Assembly (NCBI RefSeq): GCF_016806065.1
Contig: NZ_CP032405.1
Location: forward strand, 914,501 to 978,500
DNA length: 64,000 nt
Direction: 5' to 3'
Origin: Rhizobium rosettiformans
Lineage (GTDB): Bacteria; Pseudomonadota; Alphaproteobacteria; Rhizobiales; Rhizobiaceae
Shown: positions 36,552-46,000 of the stretch, piece after piece
Layout: each line of letters begins with the position of its first letter
Position numbering within the stretch: the stretch's first letter is position 1
Made by a program: the position numbers and the translations under genes
Notes under the pieces: generated by a model
Told to the model about the DNA's origin: nothing
Databases searched by the model: none
What the model saw: only the letters and a program-made list of their open reading frames with translations

Positions 36552-37352
36552 TCAAGACGCCTGGACGGCGCGCTTGGCCATGACCCGGATGAGATTGGCA
36601 CGGTATTCGGCCGTGCAATGCAGGTCCGACATCAGCTCCGACGAATCGATCTCGACACCTGCGACTGCCTCCGGTGACCAGTTGGCGGACAGTGCAGCCT
36701 CGAGACCTGCGTGGCGGAACACGCCTGATGAGCCCGCACCGGTGACCGCGACACGCACCCCCCCTGCACCTTTCGACACGAAGACACCGGTCATCGCATA
36801 ACGCGAGGCCGGGTTGGCGAACTTCGCATAGCCTGCCTTTTCCGGAGCGTCGAAACGGATCGCTGTGATGATCTCGTCTTCGGAGAGCGCCGTCTCGAAC
36901 AGGCCGACAAAGAAGTCGTCGGCTGCGATCTCGCGGATATTGGTCACCACCGTCGCCCCGAGGCCGAGAACCGCCGACGGATAGTCGGCTGCCGGATCGT
37001 CGTTGGCGACCGAGCCGCCAATCGTACCCATGTGCCGGACATGCGGATCACCGATCATTGAGGCAAGATTTGAGATCGCCGGGCACACCGCGCGGACGGC
37101 CGCCGAAGAGGCGACCTCGGCATGGGTGGTGGCAGCGCCGATCGTGACGCGGCGTCCCTCGACCTTGATGCCCTTGAGGGCATCGATGTGCCGGAGATCG
37201 ACGAGATCTGTCGGCTGGGCGAGGCGCTGCTTGAGCGCCGCGATCAGTGTCTGTCCGCCGGCGATGAACTTGCCGTCTTCGGCACCGGAAAGAAGTTTTC
37301 CGGCATCCTCGATCGACGAGGCGCGGTGATAGCTGGTGGAATAGAGCTGCAT
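36552..37352 (-). CDS. coxM: FAD-binding medium subunit of a CO-dehydrogenase-like molybdenum hydroxylase
   Basis: A 266-residue FAD-binding subunit of the xanthine dehydrogenase/CODH family. FAD motifs are KFIAGGQTLI near residue 30 and TIGGSVANDDPAADYP near residue 110. Last gene of an S-L-M operon; coxL lies 14 bases upstream. It passes electrons from the [2Fe-2S] subunit to an acceptor. The large subunit places the enzyme in form II, so CO may not be its substrate. Confidence 0.88.
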   Translation of the reverse strand: MQLYSTSYHRASSIEDAGKLLSGAEDGKFIAGGQTLIAALKQRLAQPTDLVDLRHIDALKGIKVEGRRVTIGAATTHAEVASSAAVRAVCPAISNLASMIGDPHVRHMGTIGGSVANDDPAADYPSAVLGLGATVVTNIREIAADDFFVGLFETALSEDEIITAIRFDAPEKAGYAKFANPASRYAMTGVFVSKGAGGVRVAVTGAGSSGVFRHAGLEAALSANWSPEAVAGVEIDSSELMSDLHCTAEYRANLIRVMAKRAVQAS

Positions 37353-37366
37353 GGTTCTCTCCTTCC

Positions 37367-39733
37367 TTATTCGGCGGCCTGGCGGGTCGCATTGACCTGG
37401 AGCGCGCTCCAGACGGCAAGCGGCGTCGCCGGCATGTTGAGATTATTGTTGCCGATCGCATCGGTGATCGCATTGATCAGCGCCGGCGGCGAACCGATGG
37501 CGCCGGCCTCACCGCAGCCTTTGATCCCGAGTGGATTGCCCGGGCATGGCGTGTTCTGGTGCGAGACATTGAAGGACGGCAGGTCGTCGGCACGCGGCAT
37601 CGCATAGTCCATGTAGCTCGCGGTCAGAAGCTGGCCGGTCTGCGGATCGTAATGCACGCCTTCGAGCAGCGCCTGGCCGATGCCTTGCGCAATGCCGCCA
37701 TGCACCTGGCCCTCGACGATCATCGGATTGATGATATTGCCGAAGTCGTCGGCGGCAACGAACTGGATGATGTCGGTCTTGCCGGTTTCCGGATCGACCT
37801 CGACCTCCGCGATGTAGCAGCCGGCGGGGAAGGTGAAGTTTGACGGATCGTAGAAGGCGCCTTCCTTCAGGCCAGGCTCCATGCCGGACGGCAAATTGTG
37901 CGCGGTATAGGCAGCAAGCGCCACTTGGAACCACGGCACAGACTTGTCGGTCCCGGCGACCTTCAGCTCGCCATTGTCGATGACGATGTCGCTCTCGTCG
38001 GCTTCCATCAGATGCGCGGCGATCTTCTTGGCCTTGGCCTCGACCTTGTCGAGCGCCTTGACAATGGCCGACATGCCGACGGCGCCGGAACGGGAACCAT
38101 AAGTGCCCATGCCCATCTGCACCTTGTCAGTATCGCCATGGACGATGGAGACATTGTCGATCGGCAAGCCGAACCGTTCGGAGACGAGCTGGGCAAAGGT
38201 GGTTTCATGACCCTGGCCATGGCTATGCGAGCCGGTGAGCACTTCGACGGTGCCGACCGCATTGACGCGGACTTCAGCCGATTCCCACAAGCCCACACCA
38301 GCACCAAGCGAACCGACCGCCGCCGACGGCGCAATGCCGCAAGCCTCGATATAGCAGCTCATGCCGATGCCGCGCAGCTTGCCGCGCCGTGCCGCTTCCG
38401 CCTTGCGCGCCGGGAAACCGTTCCAGTCGGAGGCAGACATAGCGGCTTCCAGCGAGGCATCGTAATCGCCGGCGTCGTAGCACATGATGACGGGCGTCTG
38501 GTACGGGAAGGTGCGCACGAAGTTCTTGCGACGCAGTTCCGCCGGGGAGATGCCGAGTTCGCGGGCTGCCGTTTCGACGGTACGTTCGAGGAGATAAGTC
38601 GCCTCCGGACGGCCTGCCCCGCGATAGGCGTCGACCGGCACGGTATTGGTATAGACGGTCCGCACATTGGCATGGATCGCCGGGATCGCATACTGGCCCG
38701 ACAAAAGCGTGGCGTAGAGATAGGTCGGGACCGAGGACGAGAAGAGCGACATATAGGCGCCAAGATTGGCGATCGTGTCGACCTTGAGCCCGATGATCTT
38801 GTGATCCTTGTCGAAGGCCATCTTCACCTTCGAGACATGGTCGCGGCCATGGGCGTCGGTGAGGAAGGCCTCGGTGCGGTCGGAGGTCCACTTGACCGGT
38901 ACGCCGGTCTTTTTCGAGGCCCAGAGACAGACGACCTCTTCCGGATAGATGTAGATCTTCGAGCCGAAGCCACCGCCGACATCAGGCGCGATGACGCGCA
39001 GTTTGTGCTCGGGCGCCACGTTGTAGAACGCACTCATCACCAGGCGCGCGACATGCGGGTTCTGCGAGGTCGTGTAGCAGGTGAAGTGATCTTCCGCCGT
39101 GTCGTAGATTCCGAGTGTGGCGCGCGGCTCCATCGGGTTGGGCGACAGGCGGTTGTTGAGGATCTCGATCTCGGTGACATGGGCGGCGCTGGCAATTGCC
39201 GCATCGGCGGCAGCGCTGTCGCCGATTTCCCAGTCGAAGATCAGGTTGCCCGGCGCTTCCGGGTGAAGCTGCGGCGCGCCAGGCTTGAGTGCATCGACGG
39301 CACCGGTCACAACTGGCAGCTCTTCATACTCGACAGCCACGGCTTCCGAAGCATCGCGCGCCTCGCCGACGCTGTCAGCGATGACGATCGCAACGGCGTC
39401 ACCGACATAACGAACGGTCTCATGCGCGAGGGGACGCCAGGCGCCCATCTTCATCGGCGTGCCGTCTTTCGAATGGATCATCCAGCCGCAGATCAGGTTG
39501 CCAATGCCATCGGCCAAGAGCTGCTTGCCATCGAGGACATCGATGACACCGGGCATCGCCTTGGCAGCGGCGACATCAATCGACTTGATCTTGGCATGTG
39601 CATAGGGCGAGCGGACGAAATAGGCATATTTCATGCCCGGGACGACCATGTCGTCGGTATACCGGCCCTTGCCGGTCAGGAAACGCTTGTCTTCCTTGCG
39701 CGCCACACGCGCGCCGATTCCTTCAACACCCAT
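37367..39733 (-). CDS. coxL: Molybdopterin-binding large subunit, form II CoxL type
   Basis: A 788-residue molybdenum hydroxylase large subunit. Domain order is an aldehyde oxidase a/b-hammerhead domain (about 15-125), then the Mo-binding domain with DVGGGFGSK, and the catalytic glutamate near the C-terminus in KGCGEAGAIGSPPAL. The active-site loop reads AYRGAGR (369-375), the signature of form II (BMS) CODH-like enzymes, not the AYxCSFR of true form I CO dehydrogenases. Gene order S-L-M also fits form II. Physiological substrate uncertain; no coxDEF maturation genes are in view. Confidence 0.9.
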   Translation of the reverse strand: MGVEGIGARVARKEDKRFLTGKGRYTDDMVVPGMKYAYFVRSPYAHAKIKSIDVAAAKAMPGVIDVLDGKQLLADGIGNLICGWMIHSKDGTPMKMGAWRPLAHETVRYVGDAVAIVIADSVGEARDASEAVAVEYEELPVVTGAVDALKPGAPQLHPEAPGNLIFDWEIGDSAAADAAIASAAHVTEIEILNNRLSPNPMEPRATLGIYDTAEDHFTCYTTSQNPHVARLVMSAFYNVAPEHKLRVIAPDVGGGFGSKIYIYPEEVVCLWASKKTGVPVKWTSDRTEAFLTDAHGRDHVSKVKMAFDKDHKIIGLKVDTIANLGAYMSLFSSSVPTYLYATLLSGQYAIPAIHANVRTVYTNTVPVDAYRGAGRPEATYLLERTVETAARELGISPAELRRKNFVRTFPYQTPVIMCYDAGDYDASLEAAMSASDWNGFPARKAEAARRGKLRGIGMSCYIEACGIAPSAAVGSLGAGVGLWESAEVRVNAVGTVEVLTGSHSHGQGHETTFAQLVSERFGLPIDNVSIVHGDTDKVQMGMGTYGSRSGAVGMSAIVKALDKVEAKAKKIAAHLMEADESDIVIDNGELKVAGTDKSVPWFQVALAAYTAHNLPSGMEPGLKEGAFYDPSNFTFPAGCYIAEVEVDPETGKTDIIQFVAADDFGNIINPMIVEGQVHGGIAQGIGQALLEGVHYDPQTGQLLTASYMDYAMPRADDLPSFNVSHQNTPCPGNPLGIKGCGEAGAIGSPPALINAITDAIGNNNLNMPATPLAVWSALQVNATRQAAE

Positions 39734-39750
39734 TGTCTTCTCCTCCAGAA

Positions 39751-39846
39751 GTGAGCGAATAGCGAATGGCGAATAGAGGGCGGAGTGAGTTGATGTGATG
39801 TCGCCATGCGACGGACCATTCGCTACTCACTATTCCCTATTCGCTT
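39751..39846. repeat. Inverted GCGAATAG-type repeat between coxS and coxL
   Basis: The left side (39751-39780) has three GCGAAT units: GAGCGAATAGCGAATGGCGA then ATAG. The right side (39817-39846) carries the complementary forms CCATTCGCTACTC, TATTCC and CTATTCGCTT. Together they form an imperfect inverted repeat around a 36-base core. It looks like a short interspersed element or mRNA hairpin sitting inside the operon. Confidence 0.6.
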
Positions 39847-39850
39847 GAAG

Positions 39851-40339
39851 TCACTCGGCGGCCTGGCGGCCGGCGGTCATCGCTTCATTGGCCGAAAGCA
39901 CGGCCTTGACGATGTTGTGGTAGCCCGTGCAGCGACAGATATTGCCTTCGAGCTCGTGGCGGACGGTGGCCTCGTCGAGCGCACCGTTGTGGCGACAGAT
40001 CATGTCGAGCGCCGTCATCACCATGCCCGGAGTGCAGAAGCCGCATTGCAGGCCATGATGCTCCTTGAACGCTGCCTGAACCGGGTGAAGCTCACCGCCG
40101 GAAGAGAGACCCTCGATCGTCGTGATCGACGATCCCGAGGCCTGGACGGCCAGGATCGAACAGCTCTTGATCGACTTGCCGTCCATGTGAACGACACAGG
40201 TGCCGCATTGGGTGGTATCGCAGCCCACATGCGTTCCCGTTAGACCAAGTTTTTCGCGAATGAAATGCACGAGCAGGGTGCGATCCTCGCACTCTCCGCT
40301 CACTGTCCGGCCATTCACCGTCAGTGTCACTTTAGCCAT
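39851..40339 (-). CDS. coxS: [2Fe-2S] small subunit of the CoxSLM-type hydroxylase
   Basis: A 162-residue protein with two [2Fe-2S] domains. The plant-ferredoxin-like N-terminal cluster is in [15 protein letters not shown] plus SCSIL, and the C-terminal helical cluster in CGFCTPGM and [15 protein letters not shown] 40339 ([15 protein letters not shown]) is the family start; a longer open frame adds unrelated residues. First gene of the S-L-M operon, with the repeat element in the gap to coxL. Confidence 0.92.
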   Translation of the reverse strand: MAKVTLTVNGRTVSGECEDRTLLVHFIREKLGLTGTHVGCDTTQCGTCVVHMDGKSIKSCSILAVQASGSSITTIEGLSSGGELHPVQAAFKEHHGLQCGFCTPGMVMTALDMICRHNGALDEATVRHELEGNICRCTGYHNIVKAVLSANEAMTAGRQAAE

Positions 40340-40656
40340 GTTGTTCCTCCTCGTGTCTCTCCCGGACACGGGAAGCATGGTGTGAGTTTTATGTGACATG
40401 TGCAACTGTTCAGAAGGTCGCAAACGAAAAATTATGTGCCGCATCGCAGCATCAAAGCGCCTGTAAATCCTGGGTTCATCTTCCGTGTCTCATGCAATGG
40501 AACACCCCATCGGGTGTGAGCCACGGCCATGGACTTTCCCATGGCCAAGATTATGCTCATGAAAGCCTCAAGCCGCGTGGGGAGAGCTCGAGCGGCGAGG
40601 CATAGTGTGACAACAAGACCGGTTCGACCGGGCGCGTGGAACTTGGAGAGAAGAAG
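40340..40656. other. 317-base intergenic region with two tandem hairpins
   Basis: Divergent spacer between coxS and the Gly-zipper lipoprotein. It holds two perfect adjacent hairpins: ACACCC/GGGTGT with loop CATC (40502-40517) and GGCCATGG/CCATGGCC with loop ACTTTC (40525-40546). No open frame with a good start was convincing, and no EcfG or FNR box was found. Confidence 0.5.
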
Positions 40657-40920
40657 ATGAAGAAAGCTCTTGTGCTGATGCTGGTCGGCCTATCGGTCGC
40701 AGGCTGCACCCAGACGGAACGCGGTGCCGGCATCGGCGCTGCCTCTGGCGCGATTATCGGTGGCATTGCCACGGGCAATGTCCGGGGTGCCGCAGTCGGC
40801 GCAGCCATCGGCGGCGTAGCAGGCGCCGTGATCGGCCGCGTCTCGGAGCAGCCGGGCCAGTGCTACTACCGCGACCGTTACGGCAACCGCTATATCGACG
40901 CTTGCCCGCGCAGCTACTGA
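40657..40920 (+). CDS. Glycine-zipper lipoprotein
   Basis: An 87-residue outer-membrane-type lipoprotein of the YMGG/17-kDa surface-antigen kind. A signal peptide (MKKALVLMLVGLSVAGC) ends in the lipobox VAGC. The mature part is Gly/Ala-rich with GxxxG repeats (GIGAASGAIIGGIATGNV and GAAVGAAIGGVAGAVIG) that can form a membrane-inserting helix hairpin. The C-terminus has CYYRDRYGNRYIDACP. ATG 40657 follows GGAGAG. A clean terminator ends it 24 bases on. Confidence 0.85.
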   Translation: MKKALVLMLVGLSVAGCTQTERGAGIGAASGAIIGGIATGNVRGAAVGAAIGGVAGAVIGRVSEQPGQCYYRDRYGNRYIDACPRSY

Positions 40921-40943
40921 CGCATTTGCCGCAAACGAGACAG

Positions 40944-40972
40944 GGCGGGAAGCAACACTTCCCGCCTTTTTT
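40944..40972 (+). terminator. Terminator of the Gly-zipper lipoprotein gene
   Basis: GGCGGGAAG (40944-40952) and CTTCCCGCC (40958-40966) pair perfectly around CAACA and are followed by six T. Confidence 0.93.
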
Positions 40973-41067
40973 CATGAGCGCTTAAAAAGGGGGTATGCTA
41001 TGAGGCGCATTTCCGCCTAAGTTGTCCGGCGGGTGGGGAGTGCCTGACGGATCGCGATGAAAGCGAC

Positions 41068-43002
41068 ATGCCGAGACCGAGTGGATGGACATTGCCGAAA
41101 TTTAGTCATGCGTTCCGGCTCGGGCTTTTACTGACCGTCGCGAGCCCCCTGTCCATCGGCATAACCTCGCAGGCCCACGCTTTCGAGCTGTTCGGAATCC
41201 GTCTTTTTGGCAGCGACGAAGTCGACCGCGACATCATCGATCCCGTCGATTACAGCATTGTCCTCGATACCGGTGAGGCCGATCGCGCCCTGAAGAAATC
41301 CCTGGAACGCACGTCGTTGCTGGTCGCTGACGAAGATCAGCCGGTGTCCGGCGATCTTGGCCTCGTCATCAAGGCCCGCGATGATCGCGATCGCCTCATC
41401 GCGACACTTTATGAAAACGCGCTCTATGGCGGCATTGTCACGGTGACGATCGACGGTCGCGACATCGATACCCTGCCGCCGAACCCCATCTTCGATCGCT
41501 CACGCCCCGTCCCGGTCGCCATCACTGTGCAGCCCGGTCCGACCTTTGAATTGGGTGATATCAGCCTCGAGGGCGATGCGGCGCGTCTAGACCCCACAGA
41601 TTTCGATCTGGTGCCCGGCGGCAATGCGGGTTCGTTGGTGATTCTGCGCGCGGCGGAACAGATAGCCGAGCGCCTGAAGGAAGAAGGCAGGCCCCTGACG
41701 GAAGTGACCCGCCGCCAAGTTGTCGCCGATCACGAGACCAACACCGTCGACGTGACAATCGCGGTCGAGGCTGGCCCTGTCGCGCCGCTCGGCGCCGTCA
41801 CCGTCAAGGGCGCTCGGGCAGTCGATTCAGAATTTATCGCCTATTACTCGCGGCTGCGACCGGGCCAGACCTATTCGCCCGAACAGCTGCGAAAAGCAGG
41901 CGAGAGACTGCGCACACTCGGCGTCTTCTCCTCTGCGACCATCAACGAGGCGGACGGACTGGACCCGAGCGGATCCCTGCCGATCGGCATCACCGTCTCG
42001 GAAGGCAAGCATCGCTACTTCGGCGTCGGAGCGAGTTACTCTTCGCTCGATGGCGGCGGCGTCGAAGGCTATTGGGGCCACCGCAATCTGTTCGGCCAGG
42101 CGGAATCGCTGAGGATCGAAGGCGCGGTGCGCGGGCTTGGAGAATTGAAGGACGTCAGCGACGTCACCTCGCTCGACTACACGGCCGGCATCACTTTCAT
42201 AAAGCCGGGCGCTTTCGTCCCCTCGGGCACGCTTGAGGCCAGCATCAAGGGCAGCACGCTCAAGACCGACTATTACGACGCTGCGACGGTGACGGGCAAG
42301 GTATCCTATGCCTATGAATTGACCGATACCGACATCGTCAATGCCGGCGTCTCCCTTGCCTATGACAGCATCGACGATGCCTTCGGCGACGACAACGAAT
42401 ACCTGACCTTCGGCGTGCCGCTCGGCTACATCAGGGACACCCGCGACAACCGGCTGAACGCCACCGAGGGTCATTACGGCACCATCTCGCTGACACCGAG
42501 CTACGATTTCTTCGGCCAGACCTTCTTCACCTCGCTCGAGGGTTCGATCTCGGCCTATCTAGGCTTCGGCGAAGAAGACCGCTTCGTCCTCGCCGGCCGT
42601 CTGAATGCGGGCACGCTGGTTGGCGGCGGCGATCTCTCGGCCATTCCGGCGACCCGACGCTTCTTCGCCGGAGGCGGTGGCTCGGTGCGCGGCTATTCCT
42701 TCCAGGAAATCACCCCGAAGACCGCCGCCGACGAGGGCACCGGCGGCCGATCCTATGTCACGGCCAATCTTGAAGCCCGCATCGGAGTGACCGATACGAT
42801 CGGCATCGTGCCCTTTTTCGACATCGGCACGGTCACCGACACCACAGTGCCTGATTTCTCCGATATCAAGATGGGCGCAGGGGTCGGTCTGCGATACATG
42901 ACCCCCTTCGGTCCTTTGCGGCTTGATGTAGCGGTTCCTCTGGACCCGTATGACGGCGGCAGCCGTTATGCAATCTATGCCGGCATCGGCCAGAGCTTCT
43001 GA
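41068..43002 (+). CDS. tamA: Outer-membrane assembly protein TamA (Omp85 family)
   Basis: A 644-residue Omp85-family protein, partner of TamB in moving autotransporters or phospholipids to the outer membrane. A signal peptide ends ITSQAHA, about three POTRA domains fill residues 70-330, and the C-terminal 16-strand barrel includes the conserved RRFFAGGGGSVRGYSFQE segment and the LRLDVAVPLDP end. tamB follows at 26 bases, as usual in proteobacteria. Start ATG at 41068 has only a weak ribosome site. Confidence 0.93.
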   Translation: MPRPSGWTLPKFSHAFRLGLLLTVASPLSIGITSQAHAFELFGIRLFGSDEVDRDIIDPVDYSIVLDTGEADRALKKSLERTSLLVADEDQPVSGDLGLVIKARDDRDRLIATLYENALYGGIVTVTIDGRDIDTLPPNPIFDRSRPVPVAITVQPGPTFELGDISLEGDAARLDPTDFDLVPGGNAGSLVILRAAEQIAERLKEEGRPLTEVTRRQVVADHETNTVDVTIAVEAGPVAPLGAVTVKGARAVDSEFIAYYSRLRPGQTYSPEQLRKAGERLRTLGVFSSATINEADGLDPSGSLPIGITVSEGKHRYFGVGASYSSLDGGGVEGYWGHRNLFGQAESLRIEGAVRGLGELKDVSDVTSLDYTAGITFIKPGAFVPSGTLEASIKGSTLKTDYYDAATVTGKVSYAYELTDTDIVNAGVSLAYDSIDDAFGDDNEYLTFGVPLGYIRDTRDNRLNATEGHYGTISLTPSYDFFGQTFFTSLEGSISAYLGFGEEDRFVLAGRLNAGTLVGGGDLSAIPATRRFFAGGGGSVRGYSFQEITPKTAADEGTGGRSYVTANLEARIGVTDTIGIVPFFDIGTVTDTTVPDFSDIKMGAGVGLRYMTPFGPLRLDVAVPLDPYDGGSRYAIYAGIGQSF

Positions 43003-43028
43003 CCGGGCGAGACAGGACAATAGTAAAC

Positions 43029-46000
43029 ATGATCTGGTTGAAGCGCATCCTGACCTGGACGATTCGCCTGCTGGGCGGCTTGATGGCTGCGCTGATCGCG
43101 CTCTTTGTGGTCATCATTCTCGTCGGCGGCTTCTCGCGCACGGGAAGCCAATTTCTCGCCGACCAGATTGCCAAGCTCATCTCGGCCGACAATCAGCAGA
43201 TCACTTTGACCGGCACCGGACCGCTGCTCAGCAGCAAGTTTTCCGTCGATCGCATCACGATTGCAGACAGCCAGGGCGTCTACGCGACCGTCGATGATCT
43301 TTCGCTCGACTGGACCCCGCGCGATCTGATCCGCAAGCGGTTTACAGCGGATCGCATCACGGCTCGCCAAGTGACTGTCGACCGTGCGCCGCTTCCCTCC
43401 GAAGAACCGCAAACGGATGAACCATTCTCCTTGCCGGTCGAGATCGACGTCGCGTCCGTCGATTTGCCGTCGATTGCAATCGGGGCAGCCCTTGCAGAAC
43501 AGGACCTGGACCTTTCCGCACTGGGATCCCTGACGATTGTCGGCGAGACGATTGCAAGCCGACTGACAGCGACACGGCTGGACGAGCCCGGCAACAATGC
43601 CGTGGTCGACCTGCTCTATGCGCCGAACGACAACCAGCTGCGCATCAACCTCGATTATCAGGAGCCGGCGGCAGGTCTTCTCGGCGAAAGGCTGCAGCTT
43701 CCTGGTCTCCCGGCGTTCGCCATCAAGGTGGATGGCGACGGCCCGCTCGATGACTGGGCTGGCGAGGTCACAGCGTCGCTCGACGGCGAACGCACGATCA
43801 CGGTCGACGTCACCCATAAACTTGGCGAGAACGGAATGCGCATGCTGACCGCAAATGGCGGCGGCCTGTTCTCCGGTCTTGTCCCGCCGGAACTGCGGGA
43901 TGTCCTCGCCGGAGAGACAACGATCGATGTCGCTGCCCAGCTGGGCGCAGACGGATCGGTTGCGATCGAACGGGGCAGGTTCTCAACGGCCTCGGCCGAA
44001 GTCGAAGCCGCCGGGCGCTACGATCCAAACGGGCAGAACGATATCAGACTGACGGCCCGCGCAACCGGTGAGCCCGTCAGCATTACCTCGCAGTCGCCCG
44101 ATTTCACCGGCGGCGTCAGATTGCGGAGCCTTGCACTCGCCGTCACCGGCCAGGCACCGGCCGCAAGCCTGTCGCTGCGCGCCGATCTGGCAGAGTTCAC
44201 CGTCCCGCAGGGCCGCCTCTCGGATGTGACGCTATCGGCCGACAGCGACAGCTTCGATCTTGCCAATCAGGCGGGACCGATCAACCTCCAGGCATCGGTG
44301 CAAGAGACAGACATCCGCGACGAGTCCATTCGCCCTTATGTCAGGGGTCCGCTAACGCTGGCAGCGCCGCTGACCGTGAGCGCGGAGACGATCACCTTCG
44401 AGCAGCTGGTTTTCGATAGCAATGGTCTCGACCTGCAAGGCTCCGGCCAATATTCGCTTGCCGACAACGGATTTTCAGGGCGTCTCGCCGTTCGGGCAGA
44501 ACCCGAAATGCTTCCTCCCGCACTTTCAAACCGGCTCAACGGGCCCGTGGACCTGTCCGCCCGGGTCGATTACGTCGCACCGGGCGCGGTGGCGCTGCGG
44601 GAGATCGTGGCCACGAGTGACATTGCCCAGGCCGAAGGCTCCCTCTCCCTCGATCAGGACGGCATGATCGCCACCGACCTGACCGGTCAGCTTCGGGACA
44701 TCGGGCTTTTCGTTGAACGACTTGAAGCGCCTGCTTCCTTCAACCTCTCGGCATCCGGCCCACTCGATGCGATCGAGGCGTCCGTCACCCTTGTGGTCGA
44801 GGAGGGCCAGGCAGCCGGTTATCGCATCGACGATCTGACGCTCCAGCTCGACGGCGTGGCAAATCGCCAGGCGCCGTCCGCCAACCTGACCGCACGCGGC
44901 CAGATCGATGGGAAGCCGGTCGATGCGAAGGCGCAGGTCGTCAGTGCCGATGGCGTGACGCGGGTCGAAGCACTGGATCTTGCCATCGGCCCGAACCGGC
45001 TGACGGGTGCGCTCGACCTCGGGCCGGGCATGCTGCCGAGCGGCGACGTTGCATTCGACTTTCCGGATCTGAGCCTGCTTGCTGCACTTGCCGGTCAGAC
45101 CGTAGCGGGCGATCTCAAGGGAGAGGTGACGCTCGCCTCTCGCGAGGGCCGGCTCGCGGCTGACGTTCAGGCCTCCGGCACGGCAATCCGACAAGGTGCG
45201 CTGACGATTGCAGAGCCGACAATCGATCTTCGGCTGTCCGACGTCATGGCGCTTGCCGCCGAGGGCACGATACGCGCAGCGAGTATCGCATCCGGCGCCA
45301 ACCGCCTGGATGCGGTGACAGTAGCCTTTACGCGATCGGGCACCGATACGGATTTCGACGTCACCGGGCGATACGACAATGCTCCTGTTCGCCTCCGTGG
45401 CGCACTGAACCAGGGAGACGCAGGCCTCGCTGTCGCGATCGAAGAACTGAACGCTGCACCGCGTGGCATTGCACTCGCTTTGGCGTCTCCCACCTCTATT
45501 CGCCTGACGGACGGGCAGGTCTCGATCGCCGAGACAGTCATTTCCGCAGGTTCAGGCCGGATCGCCCTGTCGGGCACGGTTGGTGAAAGGCTGGATCTCG
45601 CAGCCGACATCACCGCCCTTCCCGCCTCGCTCGCCGCGGCGCTTGCACCCGAGATCGCGCCGGAAGGCACGATTTCCGGCACGGTCACGGTGCGTGGTAC
45701 GACAGCGGCGCCCGTTGCCGATTATCGCCTCGACTGGCAGAATGCGGCGATCGCCCAGACCCGGGGCGCCGGGGTGCCTCCGCTCGGCATCACGGCAAAC
45801 GGCCGGTTCGAAAACCAGAACCTGACCCTGGACAGCCGTATCAGCGGGGCTGGCATCGGCCTCGCGGCTGGCGGCACCGTCTCGCTCCAGAACGGTCCCG
45901 GCCTCGACATCCGGGTCCAGGGCGATGTGCCGCTTTCCGCCGCCAACGGCCAGCTGGGTGCGCAGGGTTTCGTCGCCGAGGGCAATGCAAGCGTTAACCT

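Noticed and set aside
40498..40523. A further GGAAC site (40498-40502) as an EcfG promoter
   Set aside because: No CGTT- or GGTT-like element occurs 16-17 bases downstream.
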